From assembly GCA_964531675.1 (NCBI GenBank), contig CAZHFW010000007.1, positions 62,001 through 126,000 on the forward strand: a stretch of DNA of 64,000 nucleotides, in the 5' to 3' direction. Numbering within the stretch: position 1 is the first letter of the stretch; every line of letters begins with the position of its first letter. Below the pieces are notes generated by a model. It did no database searches. It saw only the letters and a list, made by a program, of their open reading frames with translations, and was not told the DNA's origin. Origin of the DNA: CAZHFW01 sp964531675 (GTDB lineage Bacteria > Planctomycetota > Phycisphaerae > Phycisphaerales > UBA1924). The position numbers were made by a program, and so were the translations under genes. Shown in pieces: positions 1 to 10,376 of the stretch.

Positions 1-3000
1 GTCACGCTGGCGGGCTCGTTCACCGGCACCGGCGCGCAGGTGTCCATCCAGGACCTGTCAGGCTTCTCGGTGGGCACGGTGGGCGCGGTCTCGGGATTGA
101 GCATCGGCACCGCGGCGACCAATCGCTTCCTGCTGCAGACCGACGGCGCGGTGACGCAGACGGATCCCATCGTTGCGGGTCAGTTCCGCGTGCTCGGCAA
201 CGGCTCGGTGTCGTTCACTTCGGCGGGGAACGACTTCGGGACCATCGCGGGCCTGCTCACGGGGGCCTCGAGCTCGATCTTCATCCGCGACGACAACGGG
301 CTGGTGGTCGGCAACGCGGGCGGCATCCCGGGCGTCGGCATCGGCACGCTTGCTGCGAACATTCTGTCCATCCAGTCCGACGGGCCGATCACGCAGACCC
401 ACGCGCTGGTCTGCGGCAGCCTGCGGTTCACGGGCGCGGGCAGCGCGACGTTCGGCACGCTCAACAACGAGACGGTGACGCTCGCGGCCAAGCTCACCGG
501 GCCGAGCAGCTCGCTCACGTTCCGTGATGACAACGGGTTTGCGGTCGGCACCATCTCGGGCACCGCGGGCGTGGACGTCGGGACCGGCGCTTCCAACACG
601 CTGAGCATCCAGTCCAACAGCGGCGTCACCCAGTCGCAGCCCATCATCGCGGGCAATCTCCGCCTGCTCGGCTCCGGCGCGTTCTCGCTGCTGGGTCAGA
701 GCAACAACACGGATGTGCTGGCGGCGAGTCTCACCGGGACCAGCACGGTCCTGGAGTTCCGCGACGACACCGGATTCTCGATCGGTTCGGTGCTGGGCAC
801 CAACGGCGTCTCGGTCGCGTCGGATCCGAGCAATCGCATTTCGTTCCAGTCGGGTAGTTTGGTCTCGCAGACGCAGCCCCTGAGCGCCAGTTCGCTGCGC
901 ATGCTCGGGACGGGAAGCTATGACTTCTCCAACGCGGGCAACGCGCTGAGCGTGATCGCGGGGTCGCTGAGCTCTCCCACGAGCTTCATCACGGTGCGCA
1001 GCACCGGCGGGATCACGGTCGGGACGGTGTCGACGACCTCGGGCGTGAACATCGGCTCGACGGCGGCGAACCAGCTCCGGCTGATCTCCGACGTGTCGAT
1101 GCTGCAGACCACGCCGATCGTCGCCGGCGTGCTCGAACTCACCGGCGCGGGCAGCGCGACGCTCATCAATCCCGCCAATGACGTCGCGACCTTCGCGGCC
1201 AATCTGTCGGGCGGTTCCAGCACGCTGGCGTACGCCGACACGAACAACTTCTCGATCGGCGTGGGGCCCACGGTGTCGGGCATCACGCTCCCGACCGGAT
1301 CGGGCAACATCCTGCTCATCGGCTCGGCGGGCACCACCACGCAGACGGCGCCCATCGTCAGCGGCCCGTTCGTCATGGTGGGCGGCGGCTCGCTCGTCCT
1401 CGACACGCAGAACAACTCGGTCAGCTCGCTCGCAATCGGCATGACAGGCGCCAACAGCTCCGTGTCGTTCCGTCAGGACTCGGGCATCTCGATCGACTCG
1501 GCGCTGGGCATCTTCGGCGCTTCGACCTTCACCGGTGCGAACAACACGCTCACGTTCCGCTCCGACGGCGTGATCACCCAGTCACAGCCCGTGGTTACGA
1601 CGGGGCTGAGGCTTCTCGGTGCTGGTCTTGCGAACCTGACGAGCGGCGGCAATCGCATCACGACCCTGGCGGCGTCCATGACCGGCGCGACCTCCGCGCT
1701 GGCCTACTCGCAGGTCAATCCGATCGTCATTGGAGCCGTGGGCGGCACGTCGGGCGTCAACATCGGGACGGGCGCCGGAAACCTGTTCCTCTTGACGTCG
1801 AGCGGCGCGATCACGCAGACCCAGCCCGTCGTCGCGGGGGCGATCACGCTCAGCGGCTCGGGCTCGGCGACGCTCACGAATGCCGGGAACACCTTCTCGG
1901 GTCTGACGTTCGCTTCGCTGGGCGGGCCCTCGACGATCTTCACGAATCCCGCGTCCGGCCAGCTGCTCGTGAACACGAGCTCGGTGGGCGGCACCGCGTC
2001 GATTACTTCGGCGGGCGATCTGCGCGTCGGCGGAGTCTTCACGACCGGCACGAGCCTCTCGCTTCAGGCGGGAAGCGATGGTTCGGGAAATCTGACCTTT
2101 GCGGCGGGCTCGGGCTTGCGGGCCGACACGATCGCCCTCCGCGCGGGTGATGGGCCGGGCGGCGCATCGGCTGCGACGATTGACGCTGGTACCAACGCGC
2201 CCACGATCGCCAATGGCGCGGGTACCGCCAATCCGACTTCGCTTTCGCTGCGGGCCGATGGCGCGATCGACAGCGCCCAGATCCCGGCGGCGGCCCAGTT
2301 CAACGCTGGGAACACGACCGGGCTGACCTACACGATCCTCTCGGATCAGGGCGCGGTGACCGTCGCGGACGGGACCAAGCTGGCGGCGGCGGTGCTCTCG
2401 ATCAACGGCAGCGCGGTCAACATCTCCGACAATGTCAGCGTCCGGTCCTTCACGACCTCGTCGCCTGTCGTGCTCTCGGGGAACACCGAGCTGGCTTCGA
2501 CGCAGGCGAACCTCACGCTCGGCTCGACGCTCGCGATCGGCTCGGGGAACGTCACGCTCACGTCGGATGAAGTCGACCTGGGTGGGAACGTCTCGGGCGC
2601 CGGAAGCCTCACGATCAGGCCCTTCACGTCCAGCGTGGGCGTGGCCCTGGGCGGGACCGAGACGCCGGGAAGGCTGGACCTGACCGCGGCCGAGCTCGCG
2701 AGGCTCCAGGCGGGTCTGGCGGCGCTCACGCTCGGCAACTCTAGCGGCACCGGCACGCTCTTGACGCTCTCCGACACGAGCTTCAAGGCGCCGACCACGT
2801 TCCGCGGGCCGGGCGGCATCACGCTCTCGGCCAATGTCCGGAGCCAGGGGTTCAAGCTCACCTTCGCCAATCCCGTCAGGCTGACGATCGACACGCAGGT
2901 CGCCAGCAACGACAACGGCGTGCTGACCGGCGCGGACATCGAGTTCCTGGACACCATCGACGCGCAGGCTGCGGGCGTGCAGGCCCTGGCGATCTTCCCG

Positions 3001-6000
3001 GGCAGCACGGGCGTGGCCAGACTCGGCGGTCCGGCGTTCGACAAGCCCGTGGGCGGGCTCGCGGCGATCAAGTCGATGAGCATCTCGGGCGGCGGCCTGG
3101 CGATCGGCGCGGTCAGCTCGACGGGCTTCCAGGATTACATCGGCCCCGCGGATGTCCGCGGCAATCTGACGTCGCAGTTCTCGTCCATTCGTCTGGCTTC
3201 CCCGGTGACGACGACCGGCAGCCGGATTTTCTCGGCGGCGACCACGTACGCCCATCAGAGCGGGCTCACCGCGGGTGGAAATCTCTCGATCAGCGCGGGT
3301 TCTGACGCGACCTTCGGTGGCACCACCGCGGTGACTGGCTCGCTCTCGGCGATCGTGACGGGAAACCTGACCGCGACCGGCGCGACCACGTCTACCGGCA
3401 CGATGAGCCTGACCTCGGGAGGCAACATCGCGGTCACGAGCCTGGGCGCGGGTTCTTCGCTCGGCGTCACGAGCGTCGGGAGCACGACCGCGACAGGCAA
3501 CGCGACCTCGACCGGAACGATCAACATCAATGCGGGGACGACCCTCGCGATGGCGGGCGTCAACGCGGGCACCGGGTTGACGGCCCAGGCGACGGGGAGC
3601 GCGACGTTCTCGGGGCCGGTGGCTGCGGGAACGTTCGGAAACATCGATGCTGCGTCGATCCTGGCTTCGGGCACGGTTTCCTCGGGCACGACGCTCTCGC
3701 TCTCGGGCGACACGACGGTTCAGGTCAACCAAGGCGTGACCACCGGCGGCACGACGAGCATCACCGCTCCGACGTCGGCGACCTTCGCGGCGATCAACTC
3801 GGGCGGTAGCCTGACGTTCAACTCGGGCGTGACGAGTGTGTCCGGCGCGATCCAGTCGACCGGGCCGATCCAGTTCACCGTCAGCTCCCTCTCGACCGCG
3901 GGAATCACCGGACAGTCCTCGCTGGTTGCGAATGCAACCGGACCGATCACCATCGGCGGCAACACGACGCTCACCGGCACCGGCGCGTTGACCGCGGGCA
4001 GCACGATCACGCTCGCGGGATTCGCGGCTGGGCCTGGCCTCACGATGGCGGCGCCGGGTCTGGTGCGCTTCAACGGCGCGGTCAGCTCCACCGGGGCGCT
4101 GGGGGCCAATGTCGGGAGCCTGGTGGCCAACTCGACGATCGGCTCGGGCACGACCCTCGGCATCACCTCCGCTGGTGCGGTCGATCTGAACGGCGCGGTC
4201 AACGCGGGGTCGACGTTGAACATCTCCGGGACGTCGATCGACGCTGCGGGGACGCTGAGCTCGGTGGGGTCCACGACGCTCGATTCTTCGGGTCGGATGT
4301 CGCTGGCGGCCATCAACGCCGGGGCGGCCACGAGTTTGACGGCGGTCGGGCCGATTTCCTATACGTCGCTGACCTCGGGAGGAAATCTCGCGGCGTCCGG
4401 GGCGGGCATCATCGGGACGCTCACGACCAACGTCACGGGCGCCGCGACGATGAACTCCACCGCGGCCCTGTCGCTTGGTGGGGCGTTCTCTTCGACCGGC
4501 CTCGCGAGCCTCACGTCGGGCACGAATATGTCCTTGGCTTCGGTGACCTCCGGAGGCACCACGGGGCTCAGCGCTGGCGGCACGCTCTCGTACGCCTCCG
4601 TTCAGTCCGCGGGGAATCTGAACGCGACGGGCGTCGGAATCACCGGGACCTCGACGACCAATGTCACGGGCGGCTCCGCGACGATCCACTCGACCGCGGG
4701 TCTGACCCTCGGCGGCGGACTCTCGGCCTCCACCGGCGCAACCCTGACCTCCACCGGCGCGATGACGCTGACCTCGGTGAACTCGGGCGGAGCAACAGGC
4801 CTCACCGCGGGCGGCACGCTGTCGTATACCTCGCTGATCTCGGGAGGCAATCTCAACGCCTCCGGCGCGGGGATCACGGGGACGTCCACGACCAACGTCA
4901 CCGCCGGTTCGGCGACGATGAACTCGTCCGCTGGGCTCACGCTGGGCGGCGCGCTCACGACCACGGGCACGACGAGCCTGACTTCCGCCGGTCCGATGTC
5001 GCTGGCCTCGGTGAACTCGGGCGGCGCAACGGGGCTTGCCGCGGGCGGAGCGTTGTCGTACACGTCGCTCACCTCGGGCGGCAATCTCAACGCGTCGGGC
5101 GCGGGGATCACGGGAACGGGCGCAACCAACCTCACCGGGAGCGCGACGTACAACTCGGGCGCAGCCCTGTCGCTTGCGGGAGATCTCGCGGCCTCGGGCC
5201 CGGTGTCTCTCACGAGCACGCTCGGCGCCACGCTCGCGGGCGTCTCCGCTGGGTCCGGCTTCAACGCCACGACCGGCGGCTTCTCGGCGGGCGCGATCAC
5301 GACGACAGGCCCTGCGACGATCGACTCGGGAGCGGGCGTGACGTTGACCGGCACGCTCTCTGCGGGAGGGGCCGTCACGATTGCAAGTGATGGATCGTCC
5401 TCGCTGCGTGCGATCACCACGCCCTCGTCGATCGCGCTCAACTCGGGGAACGATCTGACGCTGCTGGGCGCGCTCAACTCGGGCTCGACGATCAGCGCGC
5501 TGGCCAATGGCGCGGTCGCGATCGGCGCATCGGCCAAGGCGCCGACCTCGATCAGCTTCCGATCCGGGGAAGACGGCACCGGAGATCTGACCTTCACCGC
5601 GGGCGGCCTCACCATCGATACGCCCACGCTCACGCTCCGCGCGGGCGATGGCCCGGGGGGCGTGAAGACCGCGTTCGTGAACGCGCTGGCGGGCTCGCCC
5701 TCGTTCCGTGGATTCGCGGGTGCGGGGACTTCGCCCACGTCGTTCACGCACCAGCAGGACGCCTCCATCGTCGATGCGCAGACCGCAGCGGGATCGCAGT
5801 TCGCGGGCGGATTGGGCTCGGTGCAGTACCGGCTCATCTCCGATGATGGCTCGATCACGATCGCCGACCCGTCAAAGTTCCTGGGCACGGACCTGACGGT
5901 CCGCAGCGCTGCCGGATTCTCCGCGGTGCCCTTCGCGCCCGCCAAGCTCACGATCGAGGGCCCGCTCTCCTCGGGCAACCAGACGATCGACATCGGTGCG

Positions 6001-9000
6001 GGAACGCTGACGCTTTCAGACGCCCTGACGCTTGGCGCCTCGGATCTGACGATCTACGCCGACGAGATCAACATCCTCGCGCCCATCTCGGGATCGGGAA
6101 CGCTGACCCTCGGGCCCGGGACGCTGGCACGCCCGGTGCTGCTCGCGGGCGCGACCGACTCGGGCTCGGGACGCCTGGACCTCACCGCGGGCGAACTCGA
6201 CTTCCTGCTCGACGGATTCGCTGCCATCGTCGTCGGTCGTTCCAACTCGACCGGCACGCTCGGCTTTGCAGCTCCCCGTACCTTCAGCGATCCGATGGTC
6301 TTCCGAGCTGCGGGCGTGATCACCGCGGACCGGGCGCTGACCGGCATTGGCGACGGCGCGTTCCGGTTCGAGTCGACCCAGCCCGTCCGACTCGGCACGA
6401 CGATCACCACGCAAGGTCAGGACGTCGCGTTCGCGGCCCCCGTCCGGCTGACGGGTGATACGTCCCTGAGCGTCAATGGCGGCGATGTCGGGTTCGACCA
6501 GGCCCTCGATGCGGTCTCCGACGGCGTCGGCAACCTGCAGATCTCCACCGGCAGCGGCCAGACCGCGTTCCTCGCCCCCGTCGGTTCGACCTTCCGCCCG
6601 AACTCCATCAATGTGCCGGGCGAGGTCAACGCCGGCTCGATGCGGGTGGTGGATGGTCTGACGCTCGGCGATCTCTCGCTCAACGCCAATGCGGTGTACG
6701 CGGGACGCACGCTCACGTTTGCCTCGGTGCGGGCGCCGGGTTCGTCGTCTTCCTTCCGCGCCACGCCGACGGGCGCCGGCGCGAGCGTGAACTTCCCGGG
6801 CGGCATCGGCGCGCCGGGCCAGACGCCCACGTCCATCACGGTCGACGCCGGCGGCACCGCCCAGCTCTTTGGCGCGATCCGCGCGGGCGGTCCGGTGCTC
6901 TTCTCAAGCCCCGCAAACTTCCACGATGGCACGTCCATCGACGCGAGCAACGCTGCGGTGACGTTCGCGCAGGCGCTGACCGGCGAAGGAAACCTCACGG
7001 TCAACGCGGGAACCGGCCCGACGAACTTCCAGGGCGTCACGACGACCAACCCCAACGGTGCGTCGCTCACGCTACTCTCGGCGGGCCTGACGACCTTCAA
7101 CGCGCCCACGAGTCTGGCTTCGGGTGTCTTCGCGGCGGGTCCGGTGCGGATCGCGGGCAACATGACGATCACCGGGGCCGATGCGCCCACGACCTTCAAC
7201 AACTCGGTCGAGCTGGCGGGCGTCGGGCTTGAGTCCGCTGGCGATATCACGCTCGGCTTCTCCAGCGTCCACACGCTCAATCCCTCCGGCGATTCGACGG
7301 TCCGCAGCACGGGCGGAAATGTGCGCGTCCCGGCCCTCATCGACGGGCCCGGAGCGCTCACGCTCAAGGCCAACCTCGGCGCGGTCACGCTCGAGCAGGC
7401 GCTCGGATCAAACGTCGCGCCGGCATCGCTGAACGTCTCCGCGAGCCAGATCGCGATGCAGGGTGCTCGCACCGTGGGGTTCATGCTCATCCAGGGGCCC
7501 ACGACCCTCAACGGCAATCTGACCACCTCGGGCGCGCCGATCACGATCAACCAGCCCGTCATTCTGGCGACGGACGTCACCATCGATTCCACCGCGGGCG
7601 GGGCTGCCTCGGGCGCGAGCATCACGATCGCGGGCAGTGTCGATTCCGACGCGGTCGCGCCGCGTGGACTCTCGGTGGTCGCGGGATCGGGCGTTGGCGA
7701 TCTGCAGCAGGGCGTGGGCCAGGGCCGGGCGCTTTCGGGTCTCACGGTGGCCGCGAGTTCCTACGACCTCCCGGCGGTACGCACGACCGGGCCGCAGTCC
7801 CACCTGGGCGTCAAGAGGCTCCACGGCGATCTGTCGGTCATCAACGCGGGTTCGATCACGCTCGGCGACACGACGACCCTGGTCTCGAACGTCGCGTTGA
7901 TCACGCCTGGAGCCGCGACGGATCTGGTGCGGGTCACCGGCACGCTGGACGATTCCGCGGTCGGCGTCCATACGTTGAGCGTGAACGCCGGGGCGAGCCA
8001 GGCGCTGTTCGAGGGCAACGTCGGCACGATCACCGCGCCGCGCAACGTGTCCGTGGTCGCGGGCGTCACGCAGTTCAATAAGCTCACGCAGACCGATTCG
8101 TTCAACATCACGGGCCCGGTGTCGATCCTGGATGACATGACGAGTCTGGCCGGGGACATGACCTTCGGCGCCCCGGTCACGATCGCCAGGGATCTGACGC
8201 TCAAGGCTCAGAACATCACCTTCAACGACATCGTGAGCGGCGATTCGGGCCCGATTCTGCACGACGTCGTGCTGGATGCGCCGGGTCTCACGAGCCTCAA
8301 CGCGGACTTCGGCGCGCTGCGCCCCTTCCAGAGTGTCCGCATGATCGGCGGCGGCTCGACCCGGATCGCGGGATCACGCGTCACCGCGGTCGGCGAGCAG
8401 ACGTACGACGAGCCTGTGGTCCTGGCGGCCGACACGCACATCGCGGGGTCTTCGCTGCGGTTCAACAGCACCATCGACTCCGATGGCACGCCCCGGAGTC
8501 TGAATCTGGACACGGATCAGGCCGGAACCGCGACGCTCGGCGGCAACATCGGGAGCATTTCCAAACTCGCGTCGCTCCGGATCGGGGCCGCGCCGCTCTC
8601 GGCGCCCGGCCGCTTCACGAGCCTGGGCAATCCGCTGGAGAACAACGCGGGGACCATCCTCGGCGGCAATGTGTCGACCACCGGGGACATCACCATCGGC
8701 GGGCCGCTCACGCTGACGAGCGACGCGGTGGTGCGTTCGGACAATGGCGATGTGCTCTTCCGCTCGAGCGTGAACTCGGATGCAACGCCGAGATCGCTGG
8801 CGGTGCTGACCAACCGGGACACCACCGGCACGCAGCCCACGCTCCCCCTGATCAAGTTCAACGGGCCGGTGGGCCAGTCCAGCCCGCTCGCGAATCTCTG
8901 GCTGAACTATCTCCCCGCGGCCTTCAATGGCGGGACGCTCATCGACGGGCGCGAGCAGGTGCCCGCGGTCTCCACGGTCCTGTTGGCCAACCAGCTCGAC

Positions 9001-10356
9001 GCGGACGGCAATCTTCCCGCCAGCGCGAACACCTCGACGACGCTGCCGGTGACGGTGGCGGGCGACATCATTTTCGGGCACCGCGAGAAGCTGCTCTCGA
9101 TCGGGACCGCCAACCTGACCGCGACCACCGGCAAGATCGCGGTGGGCGACATCACGACCATGGCCGACGCCAACCTCGTTGCGGGCTCCGCGATCGAGTT
9201 CCGCCTCCGCGAGGTGGGAAGCGTGCTGGACGTGGTGGGGGTGTCCGTGCCCGACCTGGGCTTGGACTTCGTCTCCGCGGGCGTCATCAACTTCTCGCGC
9301 CCGCCCTCCCTCACCGACGCCGGCCCCGAGCCGACGTTCGCGAACCCGACGGGCGAGCGTGGCGACAACTCGTCCGGTTACGCCTTCCGCATCTTCACGG
9401 GCGGGATCGACATGACGCGCCTGGCCCCGCCCAACTCCAGCGCCGCCAAGATCCTGGATCTGCGCTCCTTGGGGCCGTCGGACACCAACGTCGCGCAGGC
9501 GATCGCGGGCGCGATCCCGACCAGCGACACTGGCAGCGTGACCACCGAGGTCACGGTGGGCGCGGGCCTTCGCGATCAGCTCGCCGAGATCGGCATCTTC
9601 GTGAAGGACCTGCTCCCCGAAGACGTGCTGCAGATGCTCGCGGGAAGGGCGCTGTACAACGACGTGCCGAGCTCCGGTCAGCGCTCCCTGACCGCCGGCG
9701 GCAATCCGTTCGCCGATCCGACCCTGGGCGAGTACCGCGTGAGCGTGAATCGCCTCCCCACGCGTTCGGTCGTGGACGTCCTCTCGGCGTATCAGGCTCT
9801 GGCGTACCGGATCACCAAGGACGATGCGGGCAAGATCGTCCGCGAGGATCTGCGCCCCGCGATCCGCGACCAGCTTCTCGAAGCGTGGCGCGCGTTCGCG
9901 CAGGCCGAGTCCGGCGGCAAGCGCATCCGCCTGGATGCACGCAAGTTCCGCGTCTATCTGGAGTCGCGCGGCTCGGAGCGGACCGAGGCGGAGTTCCAGT
10001 CGCTGGCGACGCTCGAGCAGATCAAGGAGATCCTGGCCCGTCTCCGCGCCATGGGTCTCTCCCCGGTCGAATACCAGATCTCGCGCAACGCGATTCTGGC
10101 GGGCATCGCGCCCGATCAGATCGGCACCGCAGCCCTGGGCGACGCGGCCGAGTACGACACGTCCTCGAACGCGGTTTCGGCGAACATCGGGCCCCAGTCG
10201 TCGCCCGGCGCAAGCCCCGAAGACGCCCCCAAGTCCGATGATCAGGCAACGCCTGAGTCCAAGCCCCAGCCCACCTCGGAACCCAACTCGGAACCCAAAT
10301 CGGAGCCCAAGGCCGATCTTGAGCCCGCGGGTGCTGATGCGCCCAAAGGCTTCTGA
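1..10356 (+). CDS. Giant repetitive surface/exported protein, 3' part
   Basis: The reading frame is open from base 1, so this is the C-terminal 3,451 residues of a larger protein whose start and export signal lie upstream. Composition is extremely rich in Gly, Ser, Thr and Ala with short alternating strands, typical of filamentous-haemagglutinin-like beta-solenoid adhesins. Two internal repeat families are visible: eight copies of a roughly 79-residue unit at the start and four copies of a roughly 78-residue unit in the middle. The end is different: from about base 9540 the protein becomes helical and charged, and it closes with a Pro/Glu/Ser/Lys-rich tail from about base 10195. I see no autotransporter barrel, LPXTG or GC-type dockerin at the C-terminus, so the anchoring mode is unknown. 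It stops 20 bases before purE, but purE has its own start signal. The surface-protein class is well supported; the specific role is not. Confidence 0.8.
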   Translation, partial: VTLAGSFTGTGAQVSIQDLSGFSVGTVGAVSGLSIGTAATNRFLLQTDGAVTQTDPIVAGQFRVLGNGSVSFTSAGNDFGTIAGLLTGASSSIFIRDDNGLVVGNAGGIPGVGIGTLAANILSIQSDGPITQTHALVCGSLRFTGAGSATFGTLNNETVTLAAKLTGPSSSLTFRDDNGFAVGTISGTAGVDVGTGASNTLSIQSNSGVTQSQPIIAGNLRLLGSGAFSLLGQSNNTDVLAASLTGTSTVLEFRDDTGFSIGSVLGTNGVSVASDPSNRISFQSGSLVSQTQPLSASSLRMLGTGSYDFSNAGNALSVIAGSLSSPTSFITVRSTGGITVGTVSTTSGVNIGSTAANQLRLISDVSMLQTTPIVAGVLELTGAGSATLINPANDVATFAANLSGGSSTLAYADTNNFSIGVGPTVSGITLPTGSGNILLIGSAGTTTQTAPIVSGPFVMVGGGSLVLDTQNNSVSSLAIGMTGANSSVSFRQDSGISIDSALGIFGASTFTGANNTLTFRSDGVITQSQPVVTTGLRLLGAGLANLTSGGNRITTLAASMTGATSALAYSQVNPIVIGAVGGTSGVNIGTGAGNLFLLTSSGAITQTQPVVAGAITLSGSGSATLTNAGNTFSGLTFASLGGPSTIFTNPASGQLLVNTSSVGGTASITSAGDLRVGGVFTTGTSLSLQAGSDGSGNLTFAAGSGLRADTIALRAGDGPGGASAATIDAGTNAPTIANGAGTANPTSLSLRADGAIDSAQIPAAAQFNAGNTTGLTYTILSDQGAVTVADGTKLAAAVLSINGSAVNISDNVSVRSFTTSSPVVLSGNTELASTQANLTLGSTLAIGSGNVTLTSDEVDLGGNVSGAGSLTIRPFTSSVGVALGGTETPGRLDLTAAELARLQAGLAALTLGNSSGTGTLLTLSDTSFKAPTTFRGPGGITLSANVRSQGFKLTFANPVRLTIDTQVASNDNGVLTGADIEFLDTIDAQAAGVQALAIFPGSTGVARLGGPAFDKPVGGLAAIKSMSISGGGLAIGAVSSTGFQDYIGPADVRGNLTSQFSSIRLASPVTTTGSRIFSAATTYAHQSGLTAGGNLSISAGSDATFGGTTAVTGSLSAIVTGNLTATGATTSTGTMSLTSGGNIAVTSLGAGSSLGVTSVGSTTATGNATSTGTININAGTTLAMAGVNAGTGLTAQATGSATFSGPVAAGTFGNIDAASILASGTVSSGTTLSLSGDTTVQVNQGVTTGGTTSITAPTSATFAAINSGGSLTFNSGVTSVSGAIQSTGPIQFTVSSLSTAGITGQSSLVANATGPITIGGNTTLTGTGALTAGSTITLAGFAAGPGLTMAAPGLVRFNGAVSSTGALGANVGSLVANSTIGSGTTLGITSAGAVDLNGAVNAGSTLNISGTSIDAAGTLSSVGSTTLDSSGRMSLAAINAGAATSLTAVGPISYTSLTSGGNLAASGAGIIGTLTTNVTGAATMNSTAALSLGGAFSSTGLASLTSGTNMSLASVTSGGTTGLSAGGTLSYASVQSAGNLNATGVGITGTSTTNVTGGSATIHSTAGLTLGGGLSASTGATLTSTGAMTLTSVNSGGATGLTAGGTLSYTSLISGGNLNASGAGITGTSTTNVTAGSATMNSSAGLTLGGALTTTGTTSLTSAGPMSLASVNSGGATGLAAGGALSYTSLTSGGNLNASGAGITGTGATNLTGSATYNSGAALSLAGDLAASGPVSLTSTLGATLAGVSAGSGFNATTGGFSAGAITTTGPATIDSGAGVTLTGTLSAGGAVTIASDGSSSLRAITTPSSIALNSGNDLTLLGALNSGSTISALANGAVAIGASAKAPTSISFRSGEDGTGDLTFTAGGLTIDTPTLTLRAGDGPGGVKTAFVNALAGSPSFRGFAGAGTSPTSFTHQQDASIVDAQTAAGSQFAGGLGSVQYRLISDDGSITIADPSKFLGTDLTVRSAAGFSAVPFAPAKLTIEGPLSSGNQTIDIGAGTLTLSDALTLGASDLTIYADEINILAPISGSGTLTLGPGTLARPVLLAGATDSGSGRLDLTAGELDFLLDGFAAIVVGRSNSTGTLGFAAPRTFSDPMVFRAAGVITADRALTGIGDGAFRFESTQPVRLGTTITTQGQDVAFAAPVRLTGDTSLSVNGGDVGFDQALDAVSDGVGNLQISTGSGQTAFLAPVGSTFRPNSINVPGEVNAGSMRVVDGLTLGDLSLNANAVYAGRTLTFASVRAPGSSSSFRATPTGAGASVNFPGGIGAPGQTPTSITVDAGGTAQLFGAIRAGGPVLFSSPANFHDGTSIDASNAAVTFAQALTGEGNLTVNAGTGPTNFQGVTTTNPNGASLTLLSAGLTTFNAPTSLASGVFAAGPVRIAGNMTITGADAPTTFNNSVELAGVGLESAGDITLGFSSVHTLNPSGDSTVRSTGGNVRVPALIDGPGALTLKANLGAVTLEQALGSNVAPASLNVSASQIAMQGARTVGFMLIQGPTTLNGNLTTSGAPITINQPVILATDVTIDSTAGGAASGASITIAGSVDSDAVAPRGLSVVAGSGVGDLQQGVGQGRALSGLTVAASSYDLPAVRTTGPQSHLGVKRLHGDLSVINAGSITLGDTTTLVSNVALITPGAATDLVRVTGTLDDSAVGVHTLSVNAGASQALFEGNVGTITAPRNVSVVAGVTQFNKLTQTDSFNITGPVSILDDMTSLAGDMTFGAPVTIARDLTLKAQNITFNDIVSGDSGPILHDVVLDAPGLTSLNADFGALRPFQSVRMIGGGSTRIAGSRVTAVGEQTYDEPVVLAADTHIAGSSLRFNSTIDSDGTPRSLNLDTDQAGTATLGGNIGSISKLASLRIGAAPLSAPGRFTSLGNPLENNAGTILGGNVSTTGDITIGGPLTLTSDAVVRSDNGDVLFRSSVNSDATPRSLAVLTNRDTTGTQPTLPLIKFNGPVGQSSPLANLWLNYLPAAFNGGTLIDGREQVPAVSTVLLANQLDADGNLPASANTSTTLPVTVAGDIIFGHREKLLSIGTANLTATTGKIAVGDITTMADANLVAGSAIEFRLREVGSVLDVVGVSVPDLGLDFVSAGVINFSRPPSLTDAGPEPTFANPTGERGDNSSGYAFRIFTGGIDMTRLAPPNSSAAKILDLRSLGPSDTNVAQAIAGAIPTSDTGSVTTEVTVGAGLRDQLAEIGIFVKDLLPEDVLQMLAGRALYNDVPSSGQRSLTAGGNPFADPTLGEYRVSVNRLPTRSVVDVLSAYQALAYRITKDDAGKIVREDLRPAIRDQLLEAWRAFAQAESGGKRIRLDARKFRVYLESRGSERTEAEFQSLATLEQIKEILARLRAMGLSPVEYQISRNAILAGIAPDQIGTAALGDAAEYDTSSNAVSANIGPQSSPGASPEDAPKSDDQATPESKPQPTSEPNSEPKSEPKADLEPAGADAPKGF
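127..2015 (+). repeat. Eight tandem coding repeats of about 237 bp
   Basis: Units begin with a motif like QSDGxITQT (variants QTDGAVTQT, QSNSGVTQS, RSDGVITQS, TSSGAITQT). Successive copies of this motif start near bases 130, 367, 604, 841, 1078, 1315, 1552 and 1790, giving a period of 234-240 bp, mostly exactly 237. Each unit also carries an RDDNGxxVG-like and a GxxNIGT-like motif. The copies are diverged at the DNA level, so this is an old protein repeat rather than a recent DNA amplification. Confidence 0.85.
4372..5150 (+). repeat. Four tandem coding repeats of about 234 bp
   Basis: A second, unrelated repeat family lies inside the giant protein. The Asn codon of the motif GGNLxASGxGI lies at 4384, 4615, 4849 and 5083, so spacing is 231, 234 and 234 bp. 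Copies share GTxTTNVTG, SLTSxGxMSLASVxSGG and GGxLSYxS motifs and are closer to each other than the first family, suggesting more recent duplication. Confidence 0.8.
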
Positions 10357-10364
10357 TCGGGCAC

Positions 10365-10370
10365 TACACT
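10365..10370 (+). promoter_or_regulatory. TACACT box 6 nt before purE start
   Basis: TACACT fits the TAnnnT -10 consensus and ends exactly 6 nt before the purE ATG, so transcription would begin at or next to the start codon. There is no Shine-Dalgarno sequence between the box and the ATG. Confidence 0.5.
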
Positions 10371-10376
10371 CCGGGC

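Noticed and set aside
127..5150. Regular repeats suggestive of a CRISPR array
   Set aside because: The period is about 235 bp, all copies are in frame and diverged, and they encode protein repeats. There are no short identical repeats with unique spacers.
1582..5751. A 1,389-codon open frame on the minus strand inside the giant repeat protein
   Set aside because: Arg/Asp-rich low-complexity translation opposite a clearly coding repeat protein; a consequence of codon bias at GC-rich third positions.
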